Assembly: GCF_905171775.1 (NCBI RefSeq)
Contig: NC_053494.1
Span: 44,177,981-44,241,980, forward strand
Length of the DNA: 64,000 nt
Direction: 5' to 3'
Source of the DNA: Rana temporaria
Taxonomy: Eukaryota > Chordata > Amphibia > Anura > Ranidae
Shown here: in pieces, positions 1 through 12,861 of the stretch
How positions within the stretch are numbered: position 1 is the stretch's first letter
Layout of the letters: every line of letters begins with the position of its first letter
Notes under the pieces: model-generated
Told to the model about the DNA's origin: nothing
Seen by the model: only the letters and a program-made list of their open reading frames with translations
Database searches by the model: none
Position numbers and translations under genes: made by a program

Positions 1-1082
1 CCTCTGAGGGCCACAACAGAAATCCAATTCCTGCTGCTACAATTTACACCGGCCTTGATAGCTGGTCCTGTAGCCTTAAAGGATCAGAATCAGTGACAAG
101 TTGTATTGCTTGCAAACACCTTCATACTCTAGAAACAATTAATGTTCTGCTGGATTTCACTGAATTTTCATAATGAAAGCTTCTACTTTACACTGTGCCA
201 TGTACAGGAACAGTCTTTTTTTACTTTAAGTCCGTTTTAAACCACTGGCTATACTGGCAATGTCGGCATGAATATGCAAAGTGAAAAATGTAACGTCTGC
301 CTACACTTTAGAAGCATTTCAAATTTTTTGGGGATTCTGTTACCCAGTAATGTGTTTTTTTTTTGTTGTTTTTGTTTTGCTCTGATTTTATTTTTGAGCA
401 TCTTGAAAAGCACGCTATATTCTGCTTTGACTCTTGGCATAAACAGTTTGTTCTGTGCTTGCTGGCATTTTGGTAAACTGAGAGAATGAAAATACACAAA
501 ATGTTCCATAAAAGGAAGTCCTCTGCAGCAGATCCAGGACAACATTAACAAAGTGCCCTCAGTATATATTTTATCTGTACCAGAACAGACAAAACATTAA
601 TTGAGCTGAGATTATTTACGTCACCCAGATAATGAATCTCGTATAGCTGTGGCAGTTAAACGAAGCATAGTCTTCCCTGATGCAGAGGTCTGTAGCACAC
701 AACCCAAGAAGGAGAGTCATTTACTTTATGGGATCAGTGAAAGGGTTTGTTTTAATGGATTGTGTTATGCAAGGGCTGTTGTCGGAAACGGTGAGTGTAA
801 AGTAAGCTAAGGGAATTTCTGGCTGGAACCTCTCCTAAGCTAATGGCACTATTTGAGGCCAAAAATCTAAGAAAAATATGATGGCTGCGTTTTTATTATA
901 CAAGGTACACTTGCTGTTTCATTCCAAATGAGCGCCATATAGCATCTGGAAATGTTGTGGACAGTTTGTAAACTTTCCATCTACTGTCGATGGTAAAACA
1001 AAAGCACTGTATGAAAGGAACCCTCCAATAATCTGCCATCCACAGTTCAACCACTTGATCTCTAGAACATTTACCCCCTTTC
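1..1082. other. Unannotated kctd5 intron 3 sequence
   Basis: This AT-rich stretch lies upstream of the first recognised kctd5 exon, so it is presumably intron 3. I see short open frames on both strands but no splice-flanked exon, no terminal repeats and no family I recognise. Confidence 0.5.
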
Positions 1083-1560
1083 ATGACAGGCCAATTTTTG
1101 CAATCCGGCACTGTTATTTTAACTGAAAATTGCGTGGTCATGCAACGCTGTACCCAAATAAAATGTATGTCCCTTTTCCCCACAAATAGGTTTCTTTTGG
1201 TGGTATTTGATCACCTTTTGCGCGTTTTATTTTTTTGGGGGGTTCGTTTTTTGCACTGTAAACAAATCCAACGGTATTGAAGAAAAAGCTTATTTTTTTA
1301 TTTCTGCTTTAAAACGTACACAGGAAAAAATATAATTTCTTCATCAATTTAGGCCAATATGTATTCTGCTACATAATTTTGTAAAAATAAACCTACCCAA
1401 TAAGCGTATATTGATTGGTTTGCACAAAGGTTATAGCGTCTACAAAATATGGGACTTTTTTTTTTCTTTTACTAGTAATGGCGGTGATCAGCAACTTATA
1501 GCGGGACTGTGATATTGTGGTGGACTGTCTGACACTTTTTGGGGGCCAGTGACACTAATC
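1083..1560 (+). repeat. Ranid long dispersed repeat, partial copy
   Basis: The segment carries the ordered blocks 'gcgtggtcatgcaacgctgt', 'tttcttttggtggtatttga', 'ttgattggtttgcacaaagg' and 'actagtaatggcggtgatc'. The same blocks recur, forward or reversed, near 10.8, 32.7, 35.4, 37.3 and 55 kb. The family is familiar to me from true frog genomes. It has no coding capacity that I can see, and both ends look truncated. The class of the element is unclear. Confidence 0.75.
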
Positions 1561-1734
1561 CTGATGTCTGGTTTCTGCTCTTGCACTCCCCAGCTTTACT
1601 TTTTTTTTTTTTTTTGCTGATGGCATAAGTCACAGGGTCTTGCCCGCTTTCTGTAGCTTGTGTGCTTTTTGTGCTATTGTCTCTGGCTGCGCCCCCAAGA
1701 GGGTTAGTACCCTGTGCTCCAGCTGCAACACTAA

Positions 1735-2045
1735 GGGCTCTTTCACATGTCCGTTCCATTCGTCCGTTTTTTGGACGTCCGTTAACGGACCGCAATGCTT
1801 CCCTATGGGTTAACGTCCGTTAGCGGATGAGCATCCGCTAACGTCCGTTAGCATCCGTCTGCGTTAAGTTCCGTTTTTTTGGACGGAAGAAAACCCTATT
1901 TTTCTTCCGTCAAAAAAACGGAACGGACGAAAAACGGACGTTAGCGGATGATCCGTTTACCATCCGATCCGCTAACATCAGTTTTTCATCAAAATATGTA
2001 AAAAGCCCAAAAAAAAAAAAAAACGGATGGAAAAACGGAACCTCT
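1735..2045. repeat. Hairpin-rich MITE-like element, one end only
   Basis: It begins 'gggctctttcacatgtccgt', like the outer ends of the 'ttcacac' MITEs elsewhere in the window. It is dense in self-complementary blocks such as 'agcggatgagcatccgct' and an arm pair around 'ggacggaagaaaa...ttcttccgtc'. The matching right terminus is not found; the sequence runs into an A-tract and unrelated DNA, so the copy is probably truncated. Confidence 0.55.
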
Positions 2046-2819
2046 CCGATTTACCTGCAGCTGTCTGTGTGCTTGAGGAAGAGGAGTGCACACTATCCAT
2101 TTTGGACAAGTTTGTGCCTGAGGACCCCCAGTCTGCTGACATTATGCCTAGGCTTAAGGATACACATCACAGTACAGTACAGTACACACGTTTCACTTTC
2201 AATACATTTTTATTTAAGTATTTCAAAGTACAAGGGAAAATGCATGTAGATACAAGCAATGCACTATTAGTTGCCATACCTGTAACCCCCAACAATAGAA
2301 GTCCATGTTAGAGCCTAAATAAAGTCTGTAAATACTGTATGTAGAATAGGAAGTTAGTAATACAGAGGTGATCAATGGCTATCTTGACAGGATTAAGGCA
2401 GTTGGCAAAACACTTACCAGAATGTGTACAGTATACACCTTTCTAGAGCTTGGGGAAGCCAAGCTTGGTGGTTTTGCATGCTTGGAAGCCTTTCAGAATC
2501 GGGTGCATTGTATTCATACTGACACGTGACCGATCATGTGGCACTTTGATTGCATAAGGTGCACCTGTGTGCAATCAAATTACAGTACAGTATGCGATTT
2601 CTGAGGTTAATTGTCTTGACCACTTCTTATTTAGGATTTTCATAGAAAATAGAGTGATTACTTATGCACACAACATTATTTATTTATTTTTTTACTTAAT
2701 TTGTTGAAGGTGCAAGTTTTTTAAGCGAGTTGTGTACATTGATGTACCTCAAAGTCCATTTTTAATTCAAAGTTGTAATGCAACAAAACTAGATAAACAC
2801 ATTGGGGTGAATGTTTTCA
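2046..2819. other. Unannotated intronic sequence
   Basis: No family is recognised. A plus-strand frame running to 2311 starts with an acidic stretch (LEEEECTLSILDKFVPEDPQ). It continues into low-complexity 'acagtacagtac' sequence and has no supporting splice signals. Confidence 0.4.
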
Positions 2820-3128
2820 CAAGGCACTAGAGGTGCACAATTCGATCTCGCTTTAACCCCCCCTCACGATCTTAATCCGGCATTTCCACGATTTGTCTCT
2901 CTTGTAGAAGCAACGTTTTTTTTAAGCCTGTGTGCATGGAGCCAAGTGTTGAAGTTGGCAAACAATTGTTCTTATCAATATATTGTGTATTTGCGCTGAA
3001 TTTCTCTTTCGGTTAAACAGTAAATTTTTTTTTTTTTGTATAATGTGAAAGATTATACGCTGAGAATCGCGATCTTTATTCGAAGCGACAAAATAATTTA
3101 TCCAGAATTGTGCAGCTCTACAAGGCAC
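2820..3128. mobile_element. Non-autonomous hAT MITE with perfect 8-bp target duplication
   Basis: The element at 2828-3120 has inverted ends 'tagaggtgcacaatt' and 'aattgtgcagctcta'. It is flanked by the identical octamer 'caaggcac' at 2820-2827 and 3121-3128. An 8-bp duplication with short TA-ended inverted repeats is the hallmark of hAT transposition. At 293 bp it encodes nothing. Its ends resemble those of the 900-bp element at 49284-50183, so the two are probably one family. Confidence 0.85.
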
Positions 3129-4151
3129 TGTAAATTACTTAATGCAAGCCACACATGTGCAAAAAAATACTGTGCATTAAGATCATTTCTATTCCAAAAA
3201 ATGTTGGACGTTCAGAATGTGAAAGTAGAATCTATGTATATCAATTTAACCTTGATCCACTGCCAAATCAATGCAGAAATGTACGTCACCCAATGCCACT
3301 GATGTTTTGGTGCCAAAAGTAGTTTACAATATATTTTCGAACCCTAAAACTAGGAAGGTCAAATTTGCTTGGCTATATTCAAAAGAAGATCCCACTTCAC
3401 TTGTATTGACAGTTTCACACCCTTGGGTCATAACCGTGTGTTCTAAGGTTGAAGTAGTTATACCGGATCATGGCTGCAGCTGCGTTCCAGTATCAAAATT
3501 TGAAGCCACCGATCTACTTTCCTGTAGAAGTTATCCGAGTGGCTCTACAGCCAGCTGATTTCTTCTACAGGGCGTGAAAAGGACTGCTATTCCTGGGCTC
3601 TCTGGTGCGATTGCGAAGCCTGGAACCGCGGCAAACTGTCAGCTGCCCTTCCTGCCTCTATGACAAATGAAACCTGAAGCTGCAAGGATTCAAGCTGCGA
3701 AGTCATTTTCAGTTTGTTTACAAGCCGATATTGGCTTGTAAAGCATCTGATCATAGATTTTTGGTTTGATCAGATACTTTTGAGGACAGAGGTAAGATCT
3801 GGGCTCTAATAGACCCTGGATCTCTTGGTAGAGAATACCTGCAACTGCCCATGCTATCATGTATATGTATTGTATGTTCTCTATCCCTTGTGAACTGTAT
3901 AGATACAACCTTTTTGTGGAATTTTTCTTTTTTTTAGGGCATGAAGTACAAGATTAAAAGTTCCTACAATAAACTTTATTAATACATAGAAAAGAAGCGT
4001 TCATGCACAGATGAAATGCCAATGCATTTACAGAAGGTAGTAATGGTGGATATACAGAAGTAATCAAATTTGTCTGTCAAAGGATTCATAGAGACAAAGA
4101 ACTCAAATATACAAATCTTTTCTACAATAAAAAAGAAGGTACAGTTGGACA
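3129..4151. other. Unannotated intronic sequence
   Basis: No recognisable gene, repeat terminus or RNA is visible in this stretch of kctd5 intron 3. Short frames on either strand lack family features. Confidence 0.45.
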
Positions 4152-4403
4152 TCTTATGCCGCGTACACACGATCAGTCAAACCGATGAGAACGGTCTGAT
4201 GGACCGTTTTCAACAGACCAAACCGATCATGTGTAGGCCCCATCGGTTATTTATCCATCGGTTAAAAAAAATTCAATCTTGTTTTAAATTTAACCGATGG
4301 ATACCTAACCGATAGAAAAAAAACGATCGTTTGTAGGCAAGTTCATCGGTTAAAAATCCACGCATGCTCAGAATCAAGTCGACGCATGCTTGGAAGCATT
4401 GAA
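4152..4403. mobile_element. Left half of a 'cgtacacacga' MITE
   Basis: It starts 'atgccgcgtacacacgatca', matching the termini of the complete MITE at 25667-26155. The interior alternates 'accgat' and 'atcggt' blocks. It ends in 'gcatgcttggaagcattgaa', a block also present in the right-half copy near 57265. The right terminus is replaced by a Tc1-like fragment that begins directly afterwards. Confidence 0.7.
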
Positions 4404-4742
4404 CACCTCCAAACACCACCACTGCCTTGCTAAAGCAAGGTCTGTAACATCCACCAGCTTCGTGATGTTTTCCTGGAGGAGTGGATGAGGACTCCAGTGG
4501 CAACCTGTGAAGCTCTGGTGAACTCCATGCCCAAGAGGGTTAAGGCATTGCTGGAAAATAAAGGTAGCCACACAATATTGACACTTTGTGTGTTATTTTA
4601 AGGTGACAGCAAATTTACACTGTTATACAAGCTGTACACTCACTACTTTGTAGCAAAGTGTAATTTCTTCAGTGTTGTCACATTAAAAGATATAATAAAA
4701 TCTTTACAAAAATGTCAGGGGTGTACTCACTTTTATGAGATA
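4404..4742 (+). mobile_element. Tc1/mariner-like 3' remnant with transposase C-terminus
   Basis: The tail of a Tc1-like transposase is readable at 4454-4600. It includes 'LRDVFLEEWMRTPVATCEAL' and 'SMPKRVKALLENKG' and is followed by a stop. The right terminus 'ggggtgtactcacttttatg' to 'agatactgt' ends at 4742. Compared with the family as I remember it, about 100 bp is missing near 4433, which removes the region around the third catalytic residue, and a second gap follows the stop. It cannot make a working transposase. The other end of the same family, in opposite orientation, is at 53632. Confidence 0.8.
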
Positions 4743-4745
4743 CTG

Positions 4746-5115
4746 TGACGTCTCGTACACACGCTCGGTTTTCTCGGCAAGAACCAGCAAGAAAACTGCT
4801 GGTAGAGCTTTCTTGCCGAGTAAACCGAGCGTGTGTACACGTCTTTGAGGTTTCTCGACGGGAAATCTGCCCAGAATCTCAACAAGAAAAATGGAGATAC
4901 TGCTCTCTATTTTCTCGCCGTGAAAACCTGCGCATGGTCGAAATGACTGACGCATGCACGGTTGCTTCCTGAGCATAGGTAGGGTGCAGCAAGATGGCGG
5001 CGACAGCATCGAATGTGATGAGTGCATGCTCGTCGTACGCGATGACGTCACCGCGTTCTTGCCTTCCAAAAGAACCACAGTTCTTTTGAAAGGAGCGTCT
5101 GTACACTCGGGCGGC
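4746..5115. mobile_element. 'cgtacacacg' MITE, complete-looking
   Basis: It begins 'gtctcgtacacacgctcggt', and 'gcgtctgtacactcgggcgg' closes the other side. Internal self-complementary blocks such as 'accgagcgtgtgtacacg' are present, and the 'gcatgcacg' and 'gatgacgtcaccgcgttct' blocks are shared with the copy near 57300. No transposase is encoded. It ends about 150 bp upstream of kctd5 exon 4. Confidence 0.65.
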
Positions 5116-5268
5116 AAGAGATACAATACATTTTTTATACTTTATTTATATTTAAAAAATAAATTAAATAATATAAATATATATTCTCCCTCGTCTGCAT
5201 CTTAAATAAGGGAGGTGTTATGAGCGTTTCAATAACTATTCCATTTTTTTTTCTCTGTCCACTGCAAG

Positions 5269-5364
5269 GTGCCAGTTAAACATGTTTACAGAGTGCTGCA
5301 GTGTCAGGAGGAAGAGCTCACTCAGATGGTCTCCACAATGTCTGATGGCTGGAAGTTTGAGCAG
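5269..5364 (+). CDS. kctd5: kctd5 coding exon 4 (KCTD5, Cullin-3 adaptor)
   Basis: This 32-codon exon is flanked by a pyrimidine tract plus 'gcaag' acceptor and a 'cag|gtaagc' donor, both at phase 0. It reads VPVKHVYRVLQCQEEELTQM and ends MSDGWKFEQ, which I recognise as the segment after the BTB domain of KCTD5. KCTD2 and KCTD17 are close paralogues; the joined exons fit KCTD5 best. KCTD5 is a BTB protein that assembles into pentamers and recruits substrates, including G-protein beta-gamma, to the Cullin-3 ubiquitin ligase. Human KCTD5 is about 234 residues, so roughly 150 N-terminal residues lie in exons upstream of the window. The exon is intact, with no stop or frameshift. Confidence 0.95.
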
Positions 5365-5657
5365 GTAAGCAATGAGAGTAGCGTTTTTTAATTATGTTTA
5401 ATTTTGTTTTTATAATTTACTCTTTTTGAAAGTAAATGCAGTGACCTATGATATACCCCAAAGTTTCCTTACAAAGTCGCGCTGTAAGTCGGGTTGCCCC
5501 TGTGTATACCGGCACTAATTGTCTGTTAATAGTTGAATCTTATATTTTAAGATGACTGCTCAGAAAAATGTTCAGAGTACAGGTGCCCACATCCTAAGTA
5601 TTATAAAGAAGCACAATTGGTGGACAGTAGGATTTTTTTGGTACAGTCAGACATTAC

Positions 5658-7215
<1,558 letters not shown>

Positions 7216-7217
7216 AT

Positions 7218-7261
<44 letters not shown>
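7216..7261. repeat. (GT)n microsatellite
   Basis: A run of about 22 GT units in kctd5 intron 4, about 280 bp before exon 5. Confidence 0.97.
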
Positions 7262-7265
<4 letters not shown>

Positions 7266-7542
7266 GAATATAAATTGTCATCTTGTGGAAATGCATTCTC
7301 CTTGTTATGCCTTTTTTACTAGGGTAAAATTTGGAGATGGAATTGATGCCTTTTTATACAGGTGTTTGAAGACCGCGGTAACATTTCAGCAGAACAAGTG
7401 CAAGGAATACAGTCAATGTAAATGCTCCGTTTGTTAAATGTTGCTTTTTCTTATGCTATTTTACGTCATACTGTATGTGTATATTTGATAATACTGCATT
7501 TCTAGCAAGTATAATTCAGGATCATTTCATTAATGATTTCAG

Positions 7543-7668
7543 CTGGTCAACATTGGTTCTTCCTATAATTATGGAAACGAAGACCAGGCAGAATTTTTGT
7601 GTGTGGTCTCCAAAGAGTTGCACAATACCCCATACGGCACATCTAGTGAACCTAGTGAAAAGGCAAAG
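7543..7668 (+). CDS. kctd5: kctd5 coding exon 5
   Basis: This 42-codon exon follows 'tgatttcag' and ends at 'gcaaag|gtatgt', phase 0 on both sides. It begins LVNIGSSYNYGNEDQAEF and ends KELHNTPYG...SEPSEKAK. The SKELHNTPYG and SEPSEKAK motifs are typical of KCTD5 and separate it from KCTD17 and from my recollection of KCTD2. This part belongs to the C-terminal domain that contacts substrate and stabilises the pentamer, according to what is known of the family. It differs from the human sequence as I remember it at only two positions (Ser to Asn after LV, and Ala to Ser in the TASEP segment), consistent with strong constraint. Confidence 0.95.
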
Positions 7669-9439
7669 GTATGTATGTTCTGTTTTTTTATCTACCCTAA
7701 AATTTTGTTTTTTTGTTTTGCTTTGTTTTGTTTTTATTGGAATGAATGTAACAAGGGGACCAGGGCTTGTTTTAAGTGAACTAATGCGTTTGCGTAAAGT
7801 CATGGTGGGTGCTTTATGCTTTGCTGAAACAAAGTACAACTATCTTTTTTCCTAGCCTTTTTATTTTCTTTAAGGACATCATTCTAAACTTCTGTTGTAC
7901 CACTGATTTAAAATGGTTTTTCTCATACATTTTTTTTTCAAGTATGCTTGGGCTGATCTTGACATGGCAGCCATCTACATGGGAATATACTCGGCAACAG
8001 CTTTGTAGCCTGTACTCAAACTGGAAGATTGTAAAGCTAAACTGGAATGTGACCTTTGGCTCTGCATTGTGGCGCTTTCTAGACCTCTGTTTACTGTTGG
8101 CAGCAGAGCTCTTTTTATGGTCTAAAGCCCTTGCACAGCCTCTGTTGTGACCCTGTCTTTGAAGACTCTCATAGTAAGGCCAGTTGGGCTAAAGCACTGG
8201 AAAGCTACCTCGCATTTGATACGATTGAGCACCTTTTGTCAAGTTTGCAAACATAACTTCCCACGGTAAGGATTGCACCTGAGTGCTGAATACTCTGTGC
8301 AGTGTTGCATGCACTCATGCCCTGCACACTTTCTCCTGCCATTTCAGCCTAGAAGAAACGCCATCCTTTTGCTCCTGCTCCCAAAGCACCACAGGGGTCT
8401 TCCAGTCTCCAGGTCTCATTCCACTGCCTGCCTACAATGGCTTGGTCACCTCTGGCCAACTGCAACTCCCATCAGCACTTTGGTTTAAGTATATGATGCC
8501 TTGGCTTGTTTTGAGTTTTATTGTTTTCCACTACTTGGTGCAACATTTCTTATCAAAGACACGGACAAGGCGGTCCCTCTGAACTGGGTGATCTTAAATC
8601 ATACTTTCCTACTGGTTCTGGGGTTGTTTATCCAGTATCCCTAGAATGAACACACCTGTAATCTTGAAGCTGTGATCCGTATTATTGGTTCATTCTCATG
8701 GGAAGCATCTTCAGCTCTGTTGGGCATGGCTGAGGCCTCCCTTCATCTCCAATTTAGACTTTTTTTTTTTTTTCTGTGTGTGCCTAACAGCTAGAGAAAC
8801 CTGCTCAGAAGCTTTAAGCATGCTCTGGTGCCAATCTGAGTCTAGCTCTGACCCTCTTTGGCCTTTAATTTGGGGTGTACCTAGGGTCCCATTAACCATC
8901 TCTGACTCCGTATACTCCAGAAAAAGCCTTGTTTGTTTTACTGATGGATTTAAATAGTTCAACACGCCAGCATTGGGGCTCATGTCACCCTCCCTTGAAG
9001 CTTCAGATTCACAAAGCAGGCCTTCTGCTGCTTGTTCTGCTCTGTTCTTTTTGCACAGTATTGTGCATTTTCTTGGGTTTGTTTAGCCACTTCATATCCT
9101 GTGTGTTTTTTTTTATTTATTTTTTTATTCCTTCCTTGGTAGGAATCCATCCTTATGATTGGTACTCCAACTGGACTGCTCCTTTTCTGGGTAAGGACCT
9201 TGCACCCCAGTCCTGCTCAAATCTTCTTGGAGAGTCCACTCCCTGTGGACCCTCTACTTCCCTACATGTTGTAGACCATTTCCTGAAGCTCAGCTACAGA
9301 TTTCTGACTAATTTCACCTTTTTTCATTTTTCTATTAACCAATCTGGTGCAAGTTCCCAGGAGTAACGCTGGGATTTCTGCTCCTCTCTCCTCGGAGGAT
9401 GTTGCTACCCTCAAAAATAGCTTACTCAATCCTTTAAAA
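7669..9439. other. Unannotated part of intron 5
   Basis: No repeat termini, exon-like segments or RNA genes are recognised. Several open frames run through T-rich tracts and read as phenylalanine-rich peptides without family features. Confidence 0.45.
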
Positions 9440-9830
9440 ATGATTGGTTACTGGTAAGGCAGGTTATAGTTTGATCTTTTTAAGGGTAAAAGTTTGTCAC
9501 CATTCCATGAGCGGGCGCAACTTTGAAGCATGACATATTGGGTATCGATTTACTCGGCGTAATATCTTTCACAATGTAAAAAAAAATTGGGCTAACTTTA
9601 CTGCTGTCTTATTTTTTCATAAAAGTTTTTTGTTTGTTTTTTTCACAAAAAGTGCGTCTGTAAGACCGCTGAGCAAATACAGTGTGACAAAAAGTATCAC
9701 AAGACCATCGTTTTATTCTCTAGGGTGTTGGAACCCCCAAACATTATATATATTTTTTGTAAGTAAATTTCTAGCAAAAATAAATGTTAACTTGTAAACA
9801 CCAAATCTCAGAGGCTCGGTCCTTAAGTGG
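9440..9830 (-). repeat. Ranid long dispersed repeat, 'ttaaccacttaaggacc' end
   Basis: Read on the minus strand it begins 'aaccacttaaggaccgagcc' and continues through 'gggggttccaacaccctaga' and a 'cacaaaaagtgcgtctgtaa'-like block. The same order recurs near 36.7-37.1 and 54.6-55.0 kb. No coding potential is seen. Confidence 0.75.
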
Positions 9831-10010
9831 TTAAAGAGCAGTTGTCATCTCTGACCCACCGTTGACTCACCGACAGTCCCATTAACTTTAATAGGATAGC
9901 TGGTGATGTGGCAGTGATATGACAAGGTGAGGGGCGTGGCGACAGCAGGTAAGCGGATTTGCGATAACAGGTGCTGCCATGATGGATATAAAATGACAGG
10001 TGCTCTTTAA
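9831..10010. mobile_element. TTAA-type MITE A (piggyBac-like)
   Basis: Inverted ends 'agagcagttgtcatct' and 'aaatgacaggtgctct' are bounded by TTAA at 9831-9834 and 10007-10010. TTAA targets with short inverted repeats indicate piggyBac-type mobilisation. The 172-bp body encodes nothing. Confidence 0.75.
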
Positions 10011-10469
10011 AGGGGAGTTCCACCCACAATTTCACTTTTTAAATATAAATACCCCTGTAATACACAAGCTTAATGTATTCTAGTAAAGTTAGTCTGTAAA
10101 CTAAGGTCCGTTTTGTTAGGTTGTTACAGCATTTAAATAGTTTATATTCTAGAAATAGACCGTGGCCATCTTAAGTGTGGGCATCATGAAGCCAGACTGT
10201 ATGACTTCCTGGATTTCAGCTTTGCATATCTCGCACATGCTCAGTGCACAAGCAATGTAATAGGTTTCAGTCAGGTTTGCAAGGACTACTGGGAAAGATG
10301 ATGCCTATCCCAGAAACCCTTGCAAATAAGGAGGAGGAAGTAATGAAGGACTACAAAATAAAGGTATTTACAAGCAACAAATTAAATAAAAATTGTCCAT
10401 TCTGAACACTATGAGATTAGAGCATGCAGCACAGACAAACATAAAAAAATGGGTGGAACTCCACTTTAA
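10007..10469. mobile_element. TTAA-type MITE B (piggyBac-like)
   Basis: Inverted ends 'aggggagttccaccca' and 'tgggtggaactccact' lie between TTAA at 10007-10010 and TTAA at 10466-10469. Its left TTAA is the right TTAA of MITE A. The 455-bp body is non-coding. Confidence 0.85.
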
Positions 10470-10804
10470 ATTTAAGGACTTATTCTTGCGGTAGAATCTT
10501 TAATATTTACAAACAAAATGAAGGTTTCCTATTTAGAAGAATAATCTGTCAGGTTAGTAAAACCACGCTATCAGAACCGATTTAATCATACAGTTTGAAG
10601 TGTACATAGATTTGCAAAACAATGGGATAAAGAAATATTCCTGAACTTCATCTCATGGTTACTATGAAATTGTGTGACGATACATTTTTACTCCAAAAGC
10701 ATTTTGATAAAAAAAAAAAAAATTGATAGACATCCAAAACTATTTTAAATAAAAAAAAAAAAAAATCAGTTGATTTAATTTTTTTTATCCACTCTTGGAT
10801 TAAC

Positions 10805-11294
10805 AGCCACTAGGGGTGCACGCCGCCATTACTAGTGTTAAAAAAAAAAAAAAAAAAATGCCATAAAACTATCCCCTATTTTGTAGATGCTATAACTTTT
10901 GCGCAAACCAATCAACCCTGTTTGCGATTTTTTTTTTTTTGTTTTTTTTTTGTTTGTTTTTTTTTTAGAAGAATATGCATCGGCCTAAACTGAGGAAAAA
11001 AATCGTTTTTTTTATATATTTTTGGGGGATATTTATTATAGCAAAATATAATATAATTTTTTTTTTTTTTCAAAATTGACGTTTTTTTAATTTATAGCGC
11101 AAAAAATAAAAACCACAGAGGTGATCAAATACCACCAAAATAAAGCTCTATTTGTGGGGGAAAAAAGGACGGCAATTTTGTTTGGGAGCCATGTCGCACG
11201 ACCGCGCAATTGTCAGTTAAAGCGACGCAGTGCCGAATCGCAAAAAGTGGCCTGGTCATTGACCAGCAAAATGGTCCGGGGCTCAAGTGTTTAA
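10805..11294 (-). repeat. Ranid long dispersed repeat, reversed copy
   Basis: It carries the blocks 'gccgccattactag', 'ttttgcgcaaaccaatcaa', 'gaggtgatcaaataccacca' and 'cgaccgcgcaattgtcagtt' in reverse of the copy at 1083. It is a longer copy, ending near 'ctcaagtgtttaa'. Several A and T homopolymers interrupt it. Confidence 0.8.
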
Positions 11295-12284
11295 CAAATT
11301 GGTCTGTGGCTTGTTGTGTTCCCTTTGTGCTCTCCTTTGTCTTCCTTTCCTCTTCTTTTATTTTTTTTATTTTTTTTTCCCCTGCGTAATCATACATTGA
11401 TTAATGGAGTCAAGGGTCTTCAGTTAATATATTGTTGTATAGAGCACTGATGGGTTTTAGCCCATAAACTCCACTCAAATTGGTTTACAAATGAGCCCAG
11501 ACTAAATATCCAATTAGTTTAACTGCTACATTCATTTTCCAGCAAAGATGCTGAATGGTTGCTAGGAGACTGACAGGTTTTCTAGTCATAAATTGGTAAC
11601 AATTGAAAAAAAGGCACTCTGGCCATAATACATTTCCACCTCTGACACGGTCCCCTTGTGGACTTGACAATCTGCAGGTCAATAACCTCCTTTTACTGGT
11701 TAAATGATGTCCATCCAACCCACTTTCCCTGAGCCCAAAATGTCAGACACACCACCTTGGGCTTCATCATCCTGCTAGCATGGACTCACAGTATTCTTTG
11801 ACAGCCCACCATCACTGCTGGTGGAGAAAACTAAGAACCTATTAATGAAATGTGGAACAGTGGTAATTTCTATACTAAAATCATAAAACAAACACTGGGT
11901 GCCTCAGCCTAGTGCACTTATGGCAAATTTTGGCACCCAGACTAGATTTCCCATGATAATGCACTCTGCAGTGTAGTTGAGTATAATGGAAATATAGTTC
12001 CAAAACTTCTGGGGTGCCAAGATTCGGCATCACTGGCCTAGTGTATTATCTTAAGCCATTTTTTTTGTCAAATAGGTAATATACTCACAAACAAGCATAT
12101 GTACACGTGTGTAAGTATAAATCTTATTCCGGACAATCATTGTCCAAAACAAATACATTTTACAAATATATCTTGTTACAATGCAACATACACAGTGCTA
12201 AATGCAGATGGGGGGAAAAAAAGTGCATGTTCTTTAAATTCATAAATAAAATATTTCAAAGGCTTGTGTTTTTTTTTTTTAAAT
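11295..12284. other. Unannotated part of intron 5
   Basis: I see no recognisable repeat or gene. A block at 11900-12040 reads like other short interspersed frog sequence ('cagactagatttcccatgat') but could not be paired with a second copy in the window. Confidence 0.4.
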
Positions 12285-12861
12285 AGTGTTAAAAAAATAT
12301 TCCTTCATAAGACGCCAAATCTGATATCGCCTATGAGCGGCTTACTTCAGTGCACCACCAAAGTGATCACCGCCATTTTCTCCAAAAAACTAACCGGATC
12401 AACTTGCAATAAAGCGGATGTATTCACAAATGGCCTCTCCTGCGCCTCTTCTCCCCTCACAGCTGAATTAGACATGCAATCGGCAGTCAGCATAACAATC
12501 GGAGGAAGAACCAGCATAGTGTAAAACCAACATTACACCTGTCTGTTCCAGCCGCTACACTGTGGCTGCGAGCTCGGACGCGGCCAAGCGTACTGAAAAC
12601 GCATGGACTAGCCCAGCCTTCCATTGACGTATGAGTGCTGGTTCCATGGCTATTAAATAATTCAGTTGTGAGGGGAGAATAGGAGCAGGAAAAGCCATTT
12701 GTAAATACATGTGATTTATTGCTGGTTTTAAAGGGTTACCAGCAACTTCCGGTGAGTTTTTTTGAGCAAATGATGATCAATTTGGTGCACTGAAGTAAGA
12801 ACTTCATTAGAGATGTTCTCTGTGATTTGACCTCTTATGAAGGAATATTTTTTTGGACACT
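12285..12861. mobile_element. Long-inverted-repeat MITE, family unknown
   Basis: The left end 'aaaaaaatattccttcataa' near 12289 and the right end 'ttatgaaggaatattttttt' near 12836 are inverted repeats of about 35 bp. A second internal pair is 'acttcagtgcacca' near 12345 and 'ggtgcactgaagt' near 12784. The 577-bp body is non-coding. I could not read a clear target duplication, so the superfamily stays open. Confidence 0.75.

Noticed and set aside
7362..7417. Exon-like segment VFEDRGNISAEQVQGIQSM after an AG in kctd5 intron 4
   Set aside because: The frame ends in a stop, the donor is weak, and vertebrate KCTD5 has no exon between these two; the flanking exons already join in phase to give the known protein.
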